Notes: generated from the letters alone by a model not told the origin. Shown: positions 32,428 through 46,182, numbered from the stretch's first letter. The stretch: 64,000 bases of DNA from Geosiphon pyriformis (GCA_016748015.1 JAAOMT010000697.1:759566-823565); one strand, 5' to 3'. Numbers and translations: made by a program.

Positions 32428-35400
32428 CTAAGCACCTATATGAACAGAAACCTTACCCCCTATGCCAAAAAAAAACAAACAAAACTTATGGAATCCAAAA
32501 CTGACACCAATCGCCTCAGCAACACCCAGCAGCTGAGTCACACCAGATGACAGCCCTAAAGAAAGCCCAGAAATCAAGACAGGAACTGACCCATTACATG
32601 GAATAAGCCCATTCTTTTCCATAAAAGCACGGTGCTTGGCACAAACCAACCAAATGTCTTCCCAAAAAGCCAAGCTAAACTCATGCACAAAGGCCATAAT
32701 AGTCTGACCCACTATCCTGGAATCCTTGAAAACAGAAACAGACTCATGAAACCAATCCTTGAAAACAAAACCTTTGCATAGAGCAATACTAACTGAAATG
32801 TCAGATACACAAGTAGACATCAGCTAAGAAAGAATAAGCCAAACCAGAGCGCACACCCCAAACTGCTGCATAAGTGTCCAACAACTGAGCACGACCATTG
32901 GCATCAAATGAACAAGAAAACACATGGTCTGAGACCTCAACATCACCGCAAAACAAACATGTCACACTGGGTATCACTTATCATAAAACCACTTACGCAC
33001 GGCAACAGAGAGCCGATGGTGCAATGCCTTCATAAAGTAAGTCTGAAAGCCAGCAGTCTGCTTGTTAGTGAAGTCAGCAGCCATGTGAGAATCCGGATGC
33101 CAAACCAGCAATAACCTAAACCAATCAATATTTGTGCACAGACTATTCACCACCACTCTCATACCACAACTGATTTCCCAATGTGCACAATAAACTGACC
33201 AAAAAATATCCCGAACAAAATGTCTAGAATTACCAGAAATGGCTGCTCCCCCACCTCTAAGATAGCGTTCATTAACAGAATGAGGCAAATGCCAACCAGA
33301 GAGAGCTGCAGCCCTGGCCAACTTATCAGCTCGTTCATTACCTAAAACTCCTGAATGTTCTTTTACCTTACACCAATTAACTTTTAAATTCTTATGATGA
33401 ATGACATTAACAATATGGCGGCATTCAATCCAACACTGATTCCTAAAATCTGGGCGAACCAATTCTATTTCCAACTTGCAAGCATTCAAAGCAGCCTGAC
33501 TGTCTGAGAACAAGTCGACCGAGCGAGAAAAAGGGACGCACTTAAATGCCAGAGCAATAGTCTGCAGTTCCGCCAAGGTAGAAGACATCAAACCAGATAC
33601 TCCCACACCCAAACCCATACCAATGTCCTCAAAGAAAACAGCAGCCCTAGCTTTCATATCAACAGTCCCTAAATCACTTAGAGATCCATCTGTGTAAACG
33701 GAAAGACGACCAACATTAGAATTGAATAAACCGGCACCAATAATGCCAAACTCATGAGACTGAAGAACATCTGAAGAGCCGCAATCAGCCGAAAGTGTGG
33801 AGCAGACAGGAAGAGAAGACACACCACCAAGAAAATGAACCAACAGCTCAAACCAGACAGGAATCAGACCATGTAGGTCTAACCGTTTCCACCGTTTGAA
33901 GGTTTTCCACTTGAAAACAGCCCCATTTCGGTCTCATAGCTGGTCTACGAAAGCAATCTCATAATGCTGAAGTGACGAAACACTCTTGACATAATTTGAT
34001 TTACCAAGAACAAGAGACATAGGGGTTTCACCCCAATGACGAAAAGCGCTAGGCAGAAAGCCACCCAATAACAAATCACACCCAGAGAAAATATGCACCA
34101 CACCTGCCAGAAAATTGTTTAGAGAATTGACCTTGACACGAACCGGACACTGCAAAAGATGTAGTGGGTGCCACCAGAGGACCTGAAGATCATGTAACTG
34201 GTAAGAAAATAGATGCCCCAAAATTTCAACAGAGTTCGCGAAGGAAACGACCAAAGCCATCTTGCTCTCAGCTTGAACTTGTTCAAAAGTCTTCAAACCA
34301 TACAGAGAGGGATGATGAATCACATCATTGGGAAAATCACATGGCAAACCAGACTTAGATCTCAAGCCCTTACGAATCAAAGTGTCCCACTTTCCACAAG
34401 CACTAATAGGAACGTAACTGAACTGTGTCCTATATTCAATGATAAAAAAGAGGACCGCTGAAACCAAATATGAAAATTGCTTATCAGATACCGCCTTTCT
34501 CAGGACTAAATTAGAAAAAAACCAGACATCAGAATGCACCTTAGCCAAGCTAGGCTTCGAAAGACCCTCAGTTGACAAATAGATCCCCAAATAGTGATGC
34601 GATTCCCCCTTCTTGGCAATAGAAATGGGTGATCTGCTGATCAGCAAAAAGGAAGCCATACCATCACAATTAATGGGAATGGCAACAGTCTTATTATTAT
34701 TAATTGAGATGTCATTGATACTGAAAAATTCACTAGCAATGTTGAGAATGTGTTGTGTGGCACTTTGACTGCTGTCAACCTAAATAGTATCATCAACAAA
34801 GGCACCTGTTGTGAAAAATGAGGATACACCGGCCCGAGACTCAGCACAACCACATCCAGAAATAAAATAAGAATTCAATCTATAATCACACCCATCTGCC
34901 TGTCTTTTAACTTCATATAAAAGGGGATCATAAAATATGCGCCAGAGAAGCGGTAAGAACACCTCTCCCTGGTCCAAGCCATCATGCACTTCGTATCTGT
35001 CCATCAAACCAAAATCTGTCATAACTCTGTTAACATAACCATTGTGGATGCCGCCAAAGAACCTAATGAATCTGCAACACATCTTTATCCTAACCAAACT
35101 GTCCCGAAAGTGTTCCCACCCAACAGAATCATAAGCCTTCCACATGTCTTGTAAGACCAACCAGAGCTCACGATTCTTCTCCAAAGCATCCTCAATAACT
35201 GAACCAATGGCAAAAATGGGAAACTGTGTTGCTGTACCCTTTAAAACCAAAAAATTGTCCCCATACAGAACGTCAAAAGTACTACAAGCCAATGAGATCT
35301 TATCTGAAAGAATCTTGGAAAGAATCTTGTGGGCAGTCTCAATCAAGGCAATAGGTCGGGTGTTCGTAAGAACTCCTTCTCACTTATATGGCTTAGGGAT

Positions 35401-37077
35401 CATTGAGACCCAGGCTTCTTTCCAAGCACTAGGTATTGACTCACAAATCAAACAAAAATTTAAAAGTACCAAAAGCATGTCCAAAATTGATCTGTCACAG
35501 TGTTTCCAGAGCTCGTTCAAAATCTCAAAGAGACCAGCAGCCTTGCCCTTAGGCAGACCAGAAACCACACTAAACAACTCATTGAAACCAACAGGATTCA
35601 TCACACCAGAAAATGCACTATTGAAAACATGCTCCAAAGACATGTATTGGCAAGACCAAATATCAGAGATATCTGGCGCCACCTTGTGCTTCCTGTTCCA
35701 GCCTTTCATGATCCCATCCATCCTAGCCTTGACCAAGCTGGGCTCCAAAATCAACTCGTCACCCACAACCAGATGATCTAGTACCACTTTGCGAAAGGGA
35801 TGCTCCAAAACACTTCTGATAGTGTGACCCTTGTCTAATTCAAAACTTTCCATCCTTCTATCAATAGCCGCCCTAATATGGGATTCTTCAGCGTGTTTGG
35901 ATTCTAGCAACTTAGCAAAGCGGTAAGACTTCCTCGCCTTAGCCAGAGCTGAGCGAATCCTGTCAAAACTGGAACTTGAAAGAAATAAAGACTTCATTTT
36001 CGAAGCATCATTGACATCGAGCTTCTCCCACGTATTCAACAACGATGCAAATTCCACATTAGACAACAAACGAGACGCCTTGACCAGCTTGAATACCAAC
36101 AACTCAAGCTTGTGAAATTTAGAAGAACTCTTGGTAAAAACCTCATCATAACCCTTAAACCATTTCTTTTTGAATGTTCCAACTGCTGAGAGAACCATTA
36201 CTTTGCATATAATGTTTCACATAGCATCCAAATCTGAAGATTCTGCTGAAGCAGCAAAATCACTCGAGAATGTTAGGCCATTGGCCAATGTAGCATCCTT
36301 AAAATTGTTCCACCCTTTCTCGCCAGTATTTCCGAAATCGAACTTCCAATAATCTTTATTAGCCTGCTTGCACATCGAATTCAGCTAAAAGTCAAGCAAG
36401 CCACTCAAGCCCACAGAAACAGAAACAGCCTTATGATCAGTATTGAAAAAGTTCTCAACACCAGTCACATCATGATCCACCACAGTATTGATCAAGCTTG
36501 AAGAGACAAACATATAGTCAATAGTCTTGACAACACCACGAGAGTTACCCCATGTCAGTGTCTTTGCAAGCACACTTCCAGCCAAGACATTAACCAGACC
36601 CAGATCAATGCACTTTTTGAAACTAGCACTCTTATGAACGCCATCCTCATTGAAGTCGCCACCCAAAACCACAAAAGATGATTCATTTATCACCTTAGCA
36701 ATCAAAGAATTGATGTCGCCAGCCTGTAAGAATCGGACACCTGAAGAGGCACCAGTGTAGAGACCCAAAACAGAAACTGAAAGTTTATTTTTGAAGAGAA
36801 GTCTGATGGAGAGGAGCCGACCGGGCACCTCAGAAACCTTGAAAACATGCCTTGCCAAAGAATTGTTCATGACAATTGCCACACCAGAACCAAGATAACC
36901 AAAATCCAAACCAGAAGTGAAGACTCGAACACCATCGAATTTGGTAGTAATCCAAGACTAAACTTTATCTTTCAACTTTGTCTCAGTAACAATTGAAACT
37001 AAATTGTTCAAATCTCTGTGCCAACGTATAATGTCCTCTTACTTTGCTAAATTGTTCATTCCCCTGACATTACACAT
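32428..37077 (-). pseudogene. LINE-2 ORF2: endonuclease, reverse transcriptase, RNase H
   Basis: Starts MCNVRGMNNLAK at 37077. Apurinic-type endonuclease: TETKL, VVLGGDFNEDG (about 36640-36670), TDHKAVSV (about 36415-36440). Reverse transcriptase: TNTRPIALIETAHKI (about 35325-35370), MWKAYDSVGWEH (about 35100-35140), DGLDQGEVFLPLLWRIFYDP, then the catalytic AFVDDTI (34780-34805). RNase H: VYTDGSL (about 33700), LAELQTIALA, LFSDSQAALN, GNERADKLA (about 33325-33350), so all four acidic residues are present. The C-terminal CLFCGDVEVSDHVFSC (about 32910-32960) is the finger seen in RNase H-bearing LINEs. Stops near 37043, 36958, 36385, 35380, 34780, 33934 and 32974, and frameshifts near 32968 and 32825, kill it. 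The TAG after FVDDTI replaces Trp (LINE-4 keeps it). Confidence 0.88.
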
Positions 37078-37103
37078 GGCTATTTTCTATACTAAATCAT
37101 TCA

Positions 37104-38945
37104 TTAAGGTACAAAAAAGACCACAGAATCTGAGCCAGCACACATCTGATCTAACTTCTCTAATACTGAACTAACCAAAACTTCAAGAGCCACCATCTTT
37201 GACTCTAAGCAGCCCACTTTTGAAGTCAGAATTTTTGAACTACTCGAACCCAACCTTGAGGCACCAGAGGAAATCAAAGAAGGAGGATCAACCACAGAAT
37301 CAGGTTCATCCAAAACCATATCCGAACCAAATTTCGTATCAACTGAACCAGGAGCAACCAAGGGCTGAGAAGAGGAGGTGAGAGCCAAGGGCACCAGGCT
37401 TAAACTGTCAAGTTTGCCAACAATACTGGACATCTTATTCATGAGAAGTTCCAAAGAGCACTCCAGAGAAGTGAGATGAGTTTCCAAAATTGAACTAACA
37501 GGATCTGCAAGAGACGAGTTACCAACCAAACCTGAGGCGCCAAGAGAAGAGCCAAAATCAGGACCAGAACCAAAGTGAGAACTATTAAATGAAGATGCTA
37601 GATAGACAACCTGGACCCATGATTTGCTGCCAAATGCAGCCAGTCTGGAAATAGGCACACTCTTTTTTGCATATAGCTTGGCCAACTGAAGGCGGTTCTC
37701 ATCAGAGACAACCTTTTTTTTAAATGACTTGAAAAGTTTAGGAGAATGTGAGACCTCAGCATCACACTCCAGAACTGAATGACCAAGTTTCCCACACCGT
37801 TCACACCAAACCAGATCCAATCTAGCCCAAGAAAGTTTCACCCCACCAAAAACAGGCTCTGTACAAAACGCAGACTCCAAATTCTTGTTATTTTCAAAAC
37901 AAATTACAGCACAACGAATCTTATTGCCAGTGTCTAAAGAATAATTTATGACACAAGTTTTCCCACCAGCCCCTGCCAAAAGATTGCCAAGATCATGAGC
38001 CGTTGTTCCCATTGGCAAAGTAAACAAAAGCACCTTATACCAATCTCTAGATGCCCACGTCTCACGATCCTGCACAGCCTTGGCCACACGCACTGAATTT
38101 TTCTCAATTAAGAATGACCACTTAGCTGCCAACTGATCTGCCTGACTTGATTCGGCAAACTCCACCACAGCCTTTTGCCACAGCCCAATGAATTGCAATC
38201 AGATTGACACCACTTGACCAAATTCAGACACTGTGGCAATGATCATTTTTTTTGGCGTATCCATGAGAATTTCCTTGATGACCACTGCCCGATCTGAATG
38301 AACTCCTTGTCTCTTAAGATTGCTGTTTACCATGATATCATTTTTTCTGGCCAATGAGGTGGCCTTTTCCATGCTTTCTGATGAAGTGAACGTCGATCTG
38401 ATAATCCCTTCAAATTTTGAGGGGGTAGTGGCCCCCCCAAAACCATTGATTCTTGAAAATAATTTCCTTACAACTTGAGTTTTAGCCATTGCCAATTTCC
38501 CTTCCACAGCTGAAAGATTGATGTCCAAAGCAAAAGATTTCTTCACAGCTATTTCCACCTGAGTTTTAACAATTTTGGAGTCCATTCACACCTTTTCCAA
38601 AGAAAAAGACAAATGGAAAGGAAGAGAAACTTCCTCTTCATCATCCATGTCATAATTAATAGAGCCAAGAGGGGAACCGATAGCCACACCAGTATTGAAA
38701 TGCTTCGCATTGGGCATATTCATTTGGAAGTCAGAGGTGACTTTACCATCAAAGGCTTCTCCATCTGTATTCATGCTAGTAGGTTGCCTATCTACACTAA
38801 CAGGTCCACCATCTTTGAGATTCTTATCCGTACTTGAAAGTTTAACACCACTGAGAGGCTTTTTGACTTTTTGAATTAAATCACTACCAACTGAACCAAC
38901 AGTCGAGACTCTGGCAGACTTTTTCTTAGCACTAGGATTACTCAT
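37104..38945 (-). pseudogene. LINE-2 ORF1: RNA-binding protein with CCHC knuckle
   Basis: One 614-codon frame from MSNPSAKKKSARV at 38945 to 37104, broken only by two TGA codons (38586-38588 and 38199-38201) with no frame change. In sister copies the sites hold TGA (LINE-3, first site) or a Lys (second site; Arg by CGA-to-TGA is likely). The knuckle CERCGKLGHSVLEC lies at about 37765-37806, preceded by an RRM-like region (LLFTLPMGTTAHDLG, KIRCAVICFENN). The C-terminal part is Ser-rich with a possible coiled coil. ORF1 proteins bind the element RNA. Confidence 0.82.
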
Positions 38946-39085
38946 AGTGGCAGCCAGGCCAACAACAAAAGAGTTTGATTCTTGTGAAATATTGGAAGAC
39001 AGTATGCAAAAACAGAAAAAACTACTTTCAAAATTTGACTCTTTTTCAAGAATTTGGGACGAAGGAGAGAAAGAAGTTTTTTTGC

Positions 39086-41204
39086 TTTAGAATTTTTTGT
39101 TTAATCAAAAAAATTATTATTTTAAAAAACACATTTAAGATTAATTTAATTTATTTTTTTTATAATTATACTGTTTTTAAAATTAGTAATTTGATTTCTT
39201 AAGTTGATAATTATATATTATTTTTTGCTTTTTTAATTTTTATAGTTGTTAATACTTTATTATTATAATTTTTGAATTTTTAAAAATTTTAAATTTAATT
39301 ATTGTAAAAACTAGTATTTTGTGTAAATATTATATTTGATAAAAAATCTTTAAATATTATTATTGCTATAAATATTAAAAGTTAAATTATTTAAGTTTAG
39401 ATTATATAATATTGTTGTTTTTTTTTAAAGTTTTTTTTAAGTTTGTTAATATAAAATTCTATATTAAAGCTTTTGTTTTTTTAATTTTTTTTGTTGTTAT
39501 ATTTTTAGCTATTTTTATTATTAATTTTGTGTTTAAATTTAGATTAAATTCTTTAAAATTTCAGATTTTAGACTTGGTTATTTTAATTAAGTTTGTTGTT
39601 AAACCAATTAATTTATTGGTTATTTTATTATTATATTAAATACTTTTTTTGTTTTATATAAGAAACTAAAAAATATAATTATTATAACTTAAAATAAAAT
39701 ATCTGTTTTTAATAAAACTTTGAATAAGTTTTTTATAAATATGATTTAAATTAATTACTTTTTAAAAGCATTAATTAATTAGTATTAAGTTAAATTCAGA
39801 TAAAATTGTTAAATAATTAAGTAGTATTATTATAAATAGTAATATTTTAATTGTAATTTTATATAAAATATCTTTTTAAAGTAATTTTTTTTTAAATTTA
39901 ATGTAATTTAGCTTAAACTAAATTTGTATTTAATTATATATAAAAAATATGTAAATTATATTTAATTTAATTTATTGTATTAAATAAAAAAATTGGTAAA
40001 TTAATTTATTTTTTTTGTTAAATTTACTTTATAACATATACAATTATATATAAAATTTTAATATTTATTTATTAATAATTCTAATAAATATTAATTTAAT
40101 TAAAATAAAAAATAAATTTTTTTTATACAAAATTAAATATAAATTATATATTTAATTTTTTATTATGTTTTAATAATTTATAGGATTTTATAATTAAAAA
40201 ACACTTTATTGTGAACAAATTCGAATATTATGATTCTGTTTTTTACAAATTTTATATTTATGTACTTAAATTTAAGAAAAAATATTTTTAACAATTTTAA
40301 ATTAAAATAAATTTTATTAAATAGATAATTTTTAATAAGCAATATTTTGTTTAAAATAATTTAAAGTACTTAAAAAATATTTTTGAGTTTGTTGATTAAA
40401 AAGATTTTTAATTGCAAAAGATGTAATTAAAATTTAAATTAATTAAGTATATTTTTTAAAAATATGTCTGTTTATTATAAATAGTTTTTAAAATTACATA
40501 TTGTTTAAGATTTTTTTGTTATAATGTTATTAAAATTTTTTTTGGTATAATACTTGTACTTAATATTTGTAAAACTAATATTTTTGTTTAAATTTAAGTT
40601 ATTAAGCAGTAAAATATTTAGCAATATTATTAAATAATTCATAATTATATTTAGTATTGTGAATTGTTAAATACTAGTGTTTATTAACTTTAAGTAATTA
40701 TTTATATATAGTAAAAAAACAGTTTGTTAATTAAGTTACTATTCTTTGTTATTAATCTTTTAATATAAATTTTTTAGAAGTATATTTATTTTTTTAATCA
40801 TATTTAAAGATAATATAAGTATTATTTTTAATAAAGCATTATTTTGTAATTATATATTTTTGAAAATATGTAAAAATATTAAATTTTTATATTATTATTT
40901 TATAAAAATTATATAATATTTCTAAAAATAGTAATATTATATAAATATAATTTATAATATTATAAAAAGATGTAATTATTTGTAAAATTAAAAAAAAACT
41001 AATTAAAATTTTTTGATTATAAACTTATTAATATATATATAATTAAATATAAACTTATAATATAAATAATATTATATAATAAAGATTGATTAATTTAGCA
41101 AAAAAAATAAGTTAAATTATATGTTAAATTTATTAAAATAAAAATATATTAATATTAAATTATTATTTTGTTTAAATTATTAATGTTATAGTAAAATCAT
41201 AAAA
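39086..41204. other. AT-rich desert
   Basis: About 2.1 kb of extremely AT-rich DNA without plausible coding sequence. Frames such as 39412-39639 translate only to Phe/Ile/Leu/Lys/Asn/Val mixtures. It could be ancient transposon DNA mutated beyond recognition; I see no internal tandem repeat or RNA gene. Confidence 0.5.
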
Positions 41205-42420
41205 TAATATAAATTCTTTAATTATAATATAATATAATTATAAAAACTAAAAAAATAATAATTTATATAATAGCAATTACAAAATAATATTAATAATATA
41301 TATATATATATAATAGTTTTAATTTAAAAAAAAATTATCTTCTATTCTTTTAGTTTCTATTAATAATTATTTATATTTTTAAATAAATGTTTAAATAAAT
41401 TTTTAATTAAAAAAATAAAAAATAATATTAAAAACAAAATCATTATAATAAAAGTATTAAAACTTATTTGTATTATTTATTAAATAAAACTATTATTTGT
41501 TAATTAAACTTATTAAATGAATAATTTTTGATTAAAATTATTTATATTATTATTAATTAATTGTAAAATTAAAAAAAACACTAAAACATTATTAATATTT
41601 TATGTTTTTAGATTAAAAAATACTTTAAACAATTGCAAAAATAAGATTTTAATAATAACAAATAGATTTTAAATTAACTTTTAAGAAAAAACACATAAAA
41701 TACACAATAATAATTAAGATTAAAAAATAACTTACATTATAATATTAAAAAAAGTTTTCATTATAATATCAGTATAATTATATTTTTAGAATTGAAAAAT
41801 TTACAAGAAATTAATTATAATAAAATCGAAAGTATTAATAATTAATATACCAAAAAAACACTCTTATAATATTAACAACTTTTTCGAAAATATTAATATT
41901 TTTTTAATTACAAAAATCTTTTTTTTTTTTTAATATCTAAAAAAACACTAATTAATTTTGTAATTAAGACAACTAAAATATTAATAAATTTAATAACAAA
42001 TTTAATTAACAAAACTAACTTAGTTAACTCAAATTCCAAAAAAATCAACTTGGTATTAATTATTAATTTTAATAATATTTAAAAAACAATTATTAATTAT
42101 CAAATAAATAATATTACAAAAATTAAAATAATTTATATTAAAATTATATTTTAGTTTTTATATAATTTTATTGCTTAAATTTTGGTTATAAAAAAAATAT
42201 TATGTTTTTTATGTAAAATTGGTATTTAAAATTAAACTTGTTAATTTTTTTGAATATTTTTATTAATAATATTAAAAATGGTTTTATATTTTTGGTAAAA
42301 TTATTAATTTTAAATTAAAGTTTACTGAATTATAATAATATATTATAATTTAATTTAAGTTATTTAAAGTTTTTAAAATTGTTTTTGCTTGTTAATTAAT
42401 TTTAATAAAAAAATAATATT
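41205..42420 (+). repeat. AT-rich dispersed repeat, copy R2 and downstream segment
   Basis: 41205-41880 is the partner of R1 (30000-30770); 42245-42420 is the partner of 32086-32305. In the left locus the two parts are separated by L31, and here by about 360 bases of AT-rich DNA. The conserved order supports one long ancestral repeat of at least 1.2 kb that was later interrupted. Confidence 0.55.
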
Positions 42421-42548
42421 TAAATTTTTAATTAAAAAAAAGTTATTGTTTTTTATAATATATTTAAAATTAAGCCAATTAATTTTTATTGTTTTTGAAG
42501 TTAATAATATAATTTATAAGAATACTTAGTTTGTTTGCAATTGTACTT

Positions 42549-43290
42549 TCAACAATTTTTATTTGCCTGTTTGCGAACAAAATTTAAGTAGACATTGAGC
42601 AAACCATCCAAACCTACCAACACTGAAACAGCCTGATGATCAGTATCAAAGTATTCCTCAATACCAAACATGCTATGACTCACTATTGTGTTGACCAAGT
42701 TCAAAGAAATGAGCACATAATCTATTGTCTTGACAACATCTCGAGAATTGAACCAAGTTGGCAATTTCCCACAAGAACTCTCATCCAAGGCATTAACCAA
42801 ACTAAAATCCAGACATTTTTTGAAACTTGCACACTTACGAAAACTGTCTTCATTAAAATCACCTCCGAGAATGACAAAAAAAGATTCATTAACAGCTTTT
42901 GCTATAAGAGAATTGATATTGCCTGTCTGAGAAAACTGGGTCATTGAAGAGATATCAGCATAAAGTCCCAAAATTAACACAGAAAGATTATTCTTGAAAA
43001 GCAATTTAATAGACAAAAGCCAACCAGACACCTCCGAAACTTTACACACATGTTTTGCCAAAGAAAAGTTTATAACAATCACAACACTAACACCCAGATA
43101 ACCAGAATCTAAACCAGAGGTAAACACCCACACACCATCAAATTTATTGACAATCCAGAGGCGAACTTTCCCTTTCAATTTTGACTCTGTAAAAATAGAA
43201 ACTAGATTGTTTTTTTCCTTATGCCAATGAATGATATCATCCTGTTTCGCAGGATTGTTTATTTCTCTAACATTACAAGTTGCAACTTTC
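42549..43290 (-). pseudogene. LINE-1 ORF2, endonuclease domain only
   Basis: The main open stretch 42549-43178 (209 codons) shows LWIVNKFDGVWVFTSGLDSG, SFFVILGGDFNEDSF (about 42850-42895) and EEYFDTDHQAVSVLVG (about 42620-42665). These are the Asp/Asn and Asp-His residues of exonuclease-endonuclease-phosphatase enzymes, which nick target DNA. The match to LINE-2 continues upstream to about 43290 (MKKNNLVSIFTESKLK-like, with a stop). The frame ends at TAA just before 42549. Confidence 0.8.
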
Positions 43291-43303
43291 TAGTTCATAT
43301 TAC

Positions 43304-45142
43304 TCATTGAGAAGAAAGAGGGATAGAAACCAAACCAGTATTGTCTATTTTAGCTGAAAGACTCATAACTGTAATCGAAAGATTGTTTAATGTTTTCTCC
43401 AATCTCAAGATAACCATAGAATTAAAAACCACCACTTCCACAACATTTTTACCACCAGTGGCCACACCCAAACCCTCACTCATCACTATATCCACCTCTT
43501 GATTCTGTAATAAAGGAGTTACCAATGGCTAACATCCAGGGCTAAGCTGGAAAACCGTTGGCTCAGGTGTGTTCAACTTTATAGCCAGCATGTCAACATA
43601 CTCTGCAAGGCTAACAAGACTGCACTCAAGAGTGGCAAACCTATCATTCAATTCCAAAAATATTAGTGGAGTAAGATTTATCTTCGAAGAGAAGCCAGCT
43701 CTCAATAAAACATTCCAAACAGAAGGAGAAGAGAAAGAAGACCCACCAGCAATTTGCACCCATGAAACACCACCAAAAGAAACAAGATGAGCAACTGGAA
43801 CTGAATGTTTGACATAAATGACAGCCAGTCTGCTTTTATTTAAGTTCGAGAAGGTTTTTCTCAATGAAGCACCAAAAGGAATACTCTTTTTCCCACCAAT
43901 AGAGCAAGCCAATAATGTATGGCCCAATTTCCCACATCTAGTACACTTGGCCAAAACAAGATGAAACCAGTGTAGATTAGCCCTTTTCAGCACTGGCGTG
44001 GTTTCTATAACAGCATCCAATAACTCAACAGAGTCAAAACAGACAGTAGTGCACCTGGCCCGGGCATAAGAAACTGGATGATGATCAATTACACAAGTTT
44101 TCCCACCCACTAAAGCAACATAATCCCAAATATCATATGCATTGGTTCCTATTGGCAAAGTGTACAAAAGAGCTTTGTAAACATTGCACACATTCCATGA
44201 TTCTTTGTCTACATCAGATCTAGCAATGCACACAGCATCCTTCCCAATCAAGATAGACTAGCGTGCTGCAACCAAATCAGCATGCTTAACCTGTTCAAAT
44301 TCAACCACAACTTTTTGCCACAGTCCCACCAATTGCATCTTAATTAACTTAATAATGCCAAACTCAGATAGTGCAGTGCGTACAGTCTTAGTTGAAGTAC
44401 CAATTGGAATTTTCTTTAATACCACAGCCCGATTCGAATGCCCAGATGGTTTTTTGGGATCGGAGTTTACCAAAATTTTCATCTTTTCAGCTTTTTTAGA
44501 TGTCTGCACCAAACTCGATTTGAAAGTAAACATTGTTCTGACAATCTCAGCAAATTTTGAGAGAGTAAAGGCCCCCCCAAAACCATTGATTTTTGAAAAC
44601 AATTTTCTGACAACCACAAGTTTTTCCTAAGCAGATTTCTCAACAATATTATCTAAGCTGATGTCCAAAGCAAATGACTTTCTGACAGAAACATTGACCA
44701 AGTTCTTCAAAGGGGGAGAGAGAACCACAGATTTGTCCAAAAGTATATTATCAATATTATCACCCAAAAAGTTAATTTTCCCTAGTGGTTTTCCAAGTGC
44801 CTTTTTGGTGAGAATCTTCAAACTTTTAGGTGTTTGCTCTGAGTTCTTTCCAGCAAAGGCTTTACCATCCCCATGATCAAAGCTGGTTTCCTCAACTAGA
44901 CATTTCTCTTTCATATCCATACTATCAGATTCAATAGTATTACCAGTTTTAGAACCCCAAGAATAACCACTTGATACTTTAGCAGCAGCAAATTTTCTAT
45001 TACCAATATTATTCTTCAAAGCACTACTTCTTCTCTTCTTTCTGGGCTCAGCAGACTTGACACTAATATTAAAGCTAGGCTTCATAATAGATTTGTTTAG
45101 AACTGCAATACTAAGACCAATGGTGGTCTTGTAATCAAGCAC
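43304..45142 (-). pseudogene. LINE-1 ORF1 with CCHC knuckle
   Basis: Three open pieces in line, 44627-45142, 44258-44617 and 43529-44251, then 43304-43525, separated by single stops. They share with LINE-2 the landmarks KSFALDI, RKLFSKINGFGGA, SDPKKPSGHSNRAVVLK, LLYTLPIGTNAYD and the knuckle CTRCGKLGHTLLAC (about 43905-43945). The N-terminus is Lys/Ser-rich. Confidence 0.8.
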
Positions 45143-45263
45143 AAATGGTTTGGAATTAGTGTACTGAATGATGAAAAACAGAAAAAACTTCTTTCAAAAA
45201 ATTATTTTGGCTCTTTTTGAGAATTTGGGATGAATGAAAAAAAGAAGTTTTTTATTATCATAG

Positions 45264-46182
45264 TTTTTTAAAGTTTTTTGTTTTGTATTTATTAATGTTT
45301 TTTATTTAAATATATATAAAACTTAAATTTATTTAAGTTTTTTACAATAAATTAATATAAATAATAATAAGCTTAATAACTATTTTAAAAGCTAAATTCA
45401 AAAATATTTTAAAAATATTTTAATTAATCATACATATTTAAATTATTTTTTATTTTTTTATGTTTGTAATAAATTGTTATTGTTTTAATATTTTTATTAA
45501 TAGTAACCAATTTTTTTTTCTGCATATAATAAATAAAAACTATATTAATAATAAAAATATTTTATAAAAGTTTATTATATTATTAAAAACACTAAAAATA
45601 TAAATAAAAAATTTTTTTTAATAACAAAAATAAAAAAAATAAAAAATTTATTTTTATAATTTTAAGTTAATAAATATTATTAAGCAACTAATTAAAGTTT
45701 TATTAATAAATATTTAACAAAAAGATTTTATTACTTGGTAATTATTATTTAATAATAACATCTACTTTATAAATTTTAATTATTCAAAAAAATTGTAATA
45801 CAAAACAAAAATTCTATAATATAAGTAAAATTTTGTGTAAATAATATTAAAAAACTATTGTATTTTTGAAATAATCAATTAATATTAAAAACTATTACAT
45901 TTATTTATATTAATTTGTAATTTAATTATTTTCTTAAAACATATTATAATTTATAAAATTAGTTATTTACAAAATAAAACTAATTGTGTAATTATAGTGT
46001 TACATTATTTTATTAGAAAGGCAAAATTTTAATGTTTTACGCGTGACGTATTTAACTGTTATCAATGATCTATCATGTTTAGCTGCCATCTCCGGGAGAG
46101 AGAAACTACATATATTTTGACCCTGCATTTAGACATTAGCTCTTTCTACTGTACCAGGTTTCTGTTAACTACTCAAAAAAAA
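45264..46182. other. AT-rich region and promoter zone upstream of APC6
   Basis: 45264-46000 is AT-rich without ORFs. From 46000 the composition changes (TTTTACGCGTGACGTATTTA at about 46036-46055 contains a CRE/ATF-like TGACGT), consistent with a promoter. A frame-compatible ATG also exists at 46075 and would add 36 residues, including a hydrophobic Leu/Phe stretch; the downstream ATG gives a more family-like N-terminus. Confidence 0.45.

Larger units (their letters stand above)
32306..39085 (-). mobile_element. LINE-2, full-length non-LTR retrotransposon, mutated
   Basis: Contains, on the - strand, a conserved 5' end (about 39000-39085, AAAAACTTCTTTCTCTCC-like), ORF1 with a CCHC knuckle, ORF2 with endonuclease, reverse transcriptase, RNase H and a C-terminal zinc-finger-like region, and the 3' UTR ending in an AT-rich tail near 32306. 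About 6.8 kb. It is the best preserved complete LINE in the window, but has two stops in ORF1, several stops in ORF2 and at least two small frameshifts near its end. Closely similar proteins are, to my recollection, abundant in Rhizophagus. Confidence 0.88.
42549..45263 (-). mobile_element. LINE-1, 3'-truncated (ORF1 and endonuclease only)
   Basis: The conserved LINE 5' end is at about 45180-45263. ORF1 and the endonuclease follow, and then the element stops near 42549, where AT-rich repeat begins; no reverse transcriptase, RNase H or 3' UTR is present. ORF1 is clearly diverged from LINE-2 and LINE-3, so this is a separate subfamily. LINEs normally lose the 5' end, so loss of the 3' half points to later deletion or recombination. 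Confidence 0.8.

Noticed and set aside
39412-39639. 75-codon hydrophobic frame in the AT desert
   Set aside because: Same composition artefact; no start context, introns or similarity.
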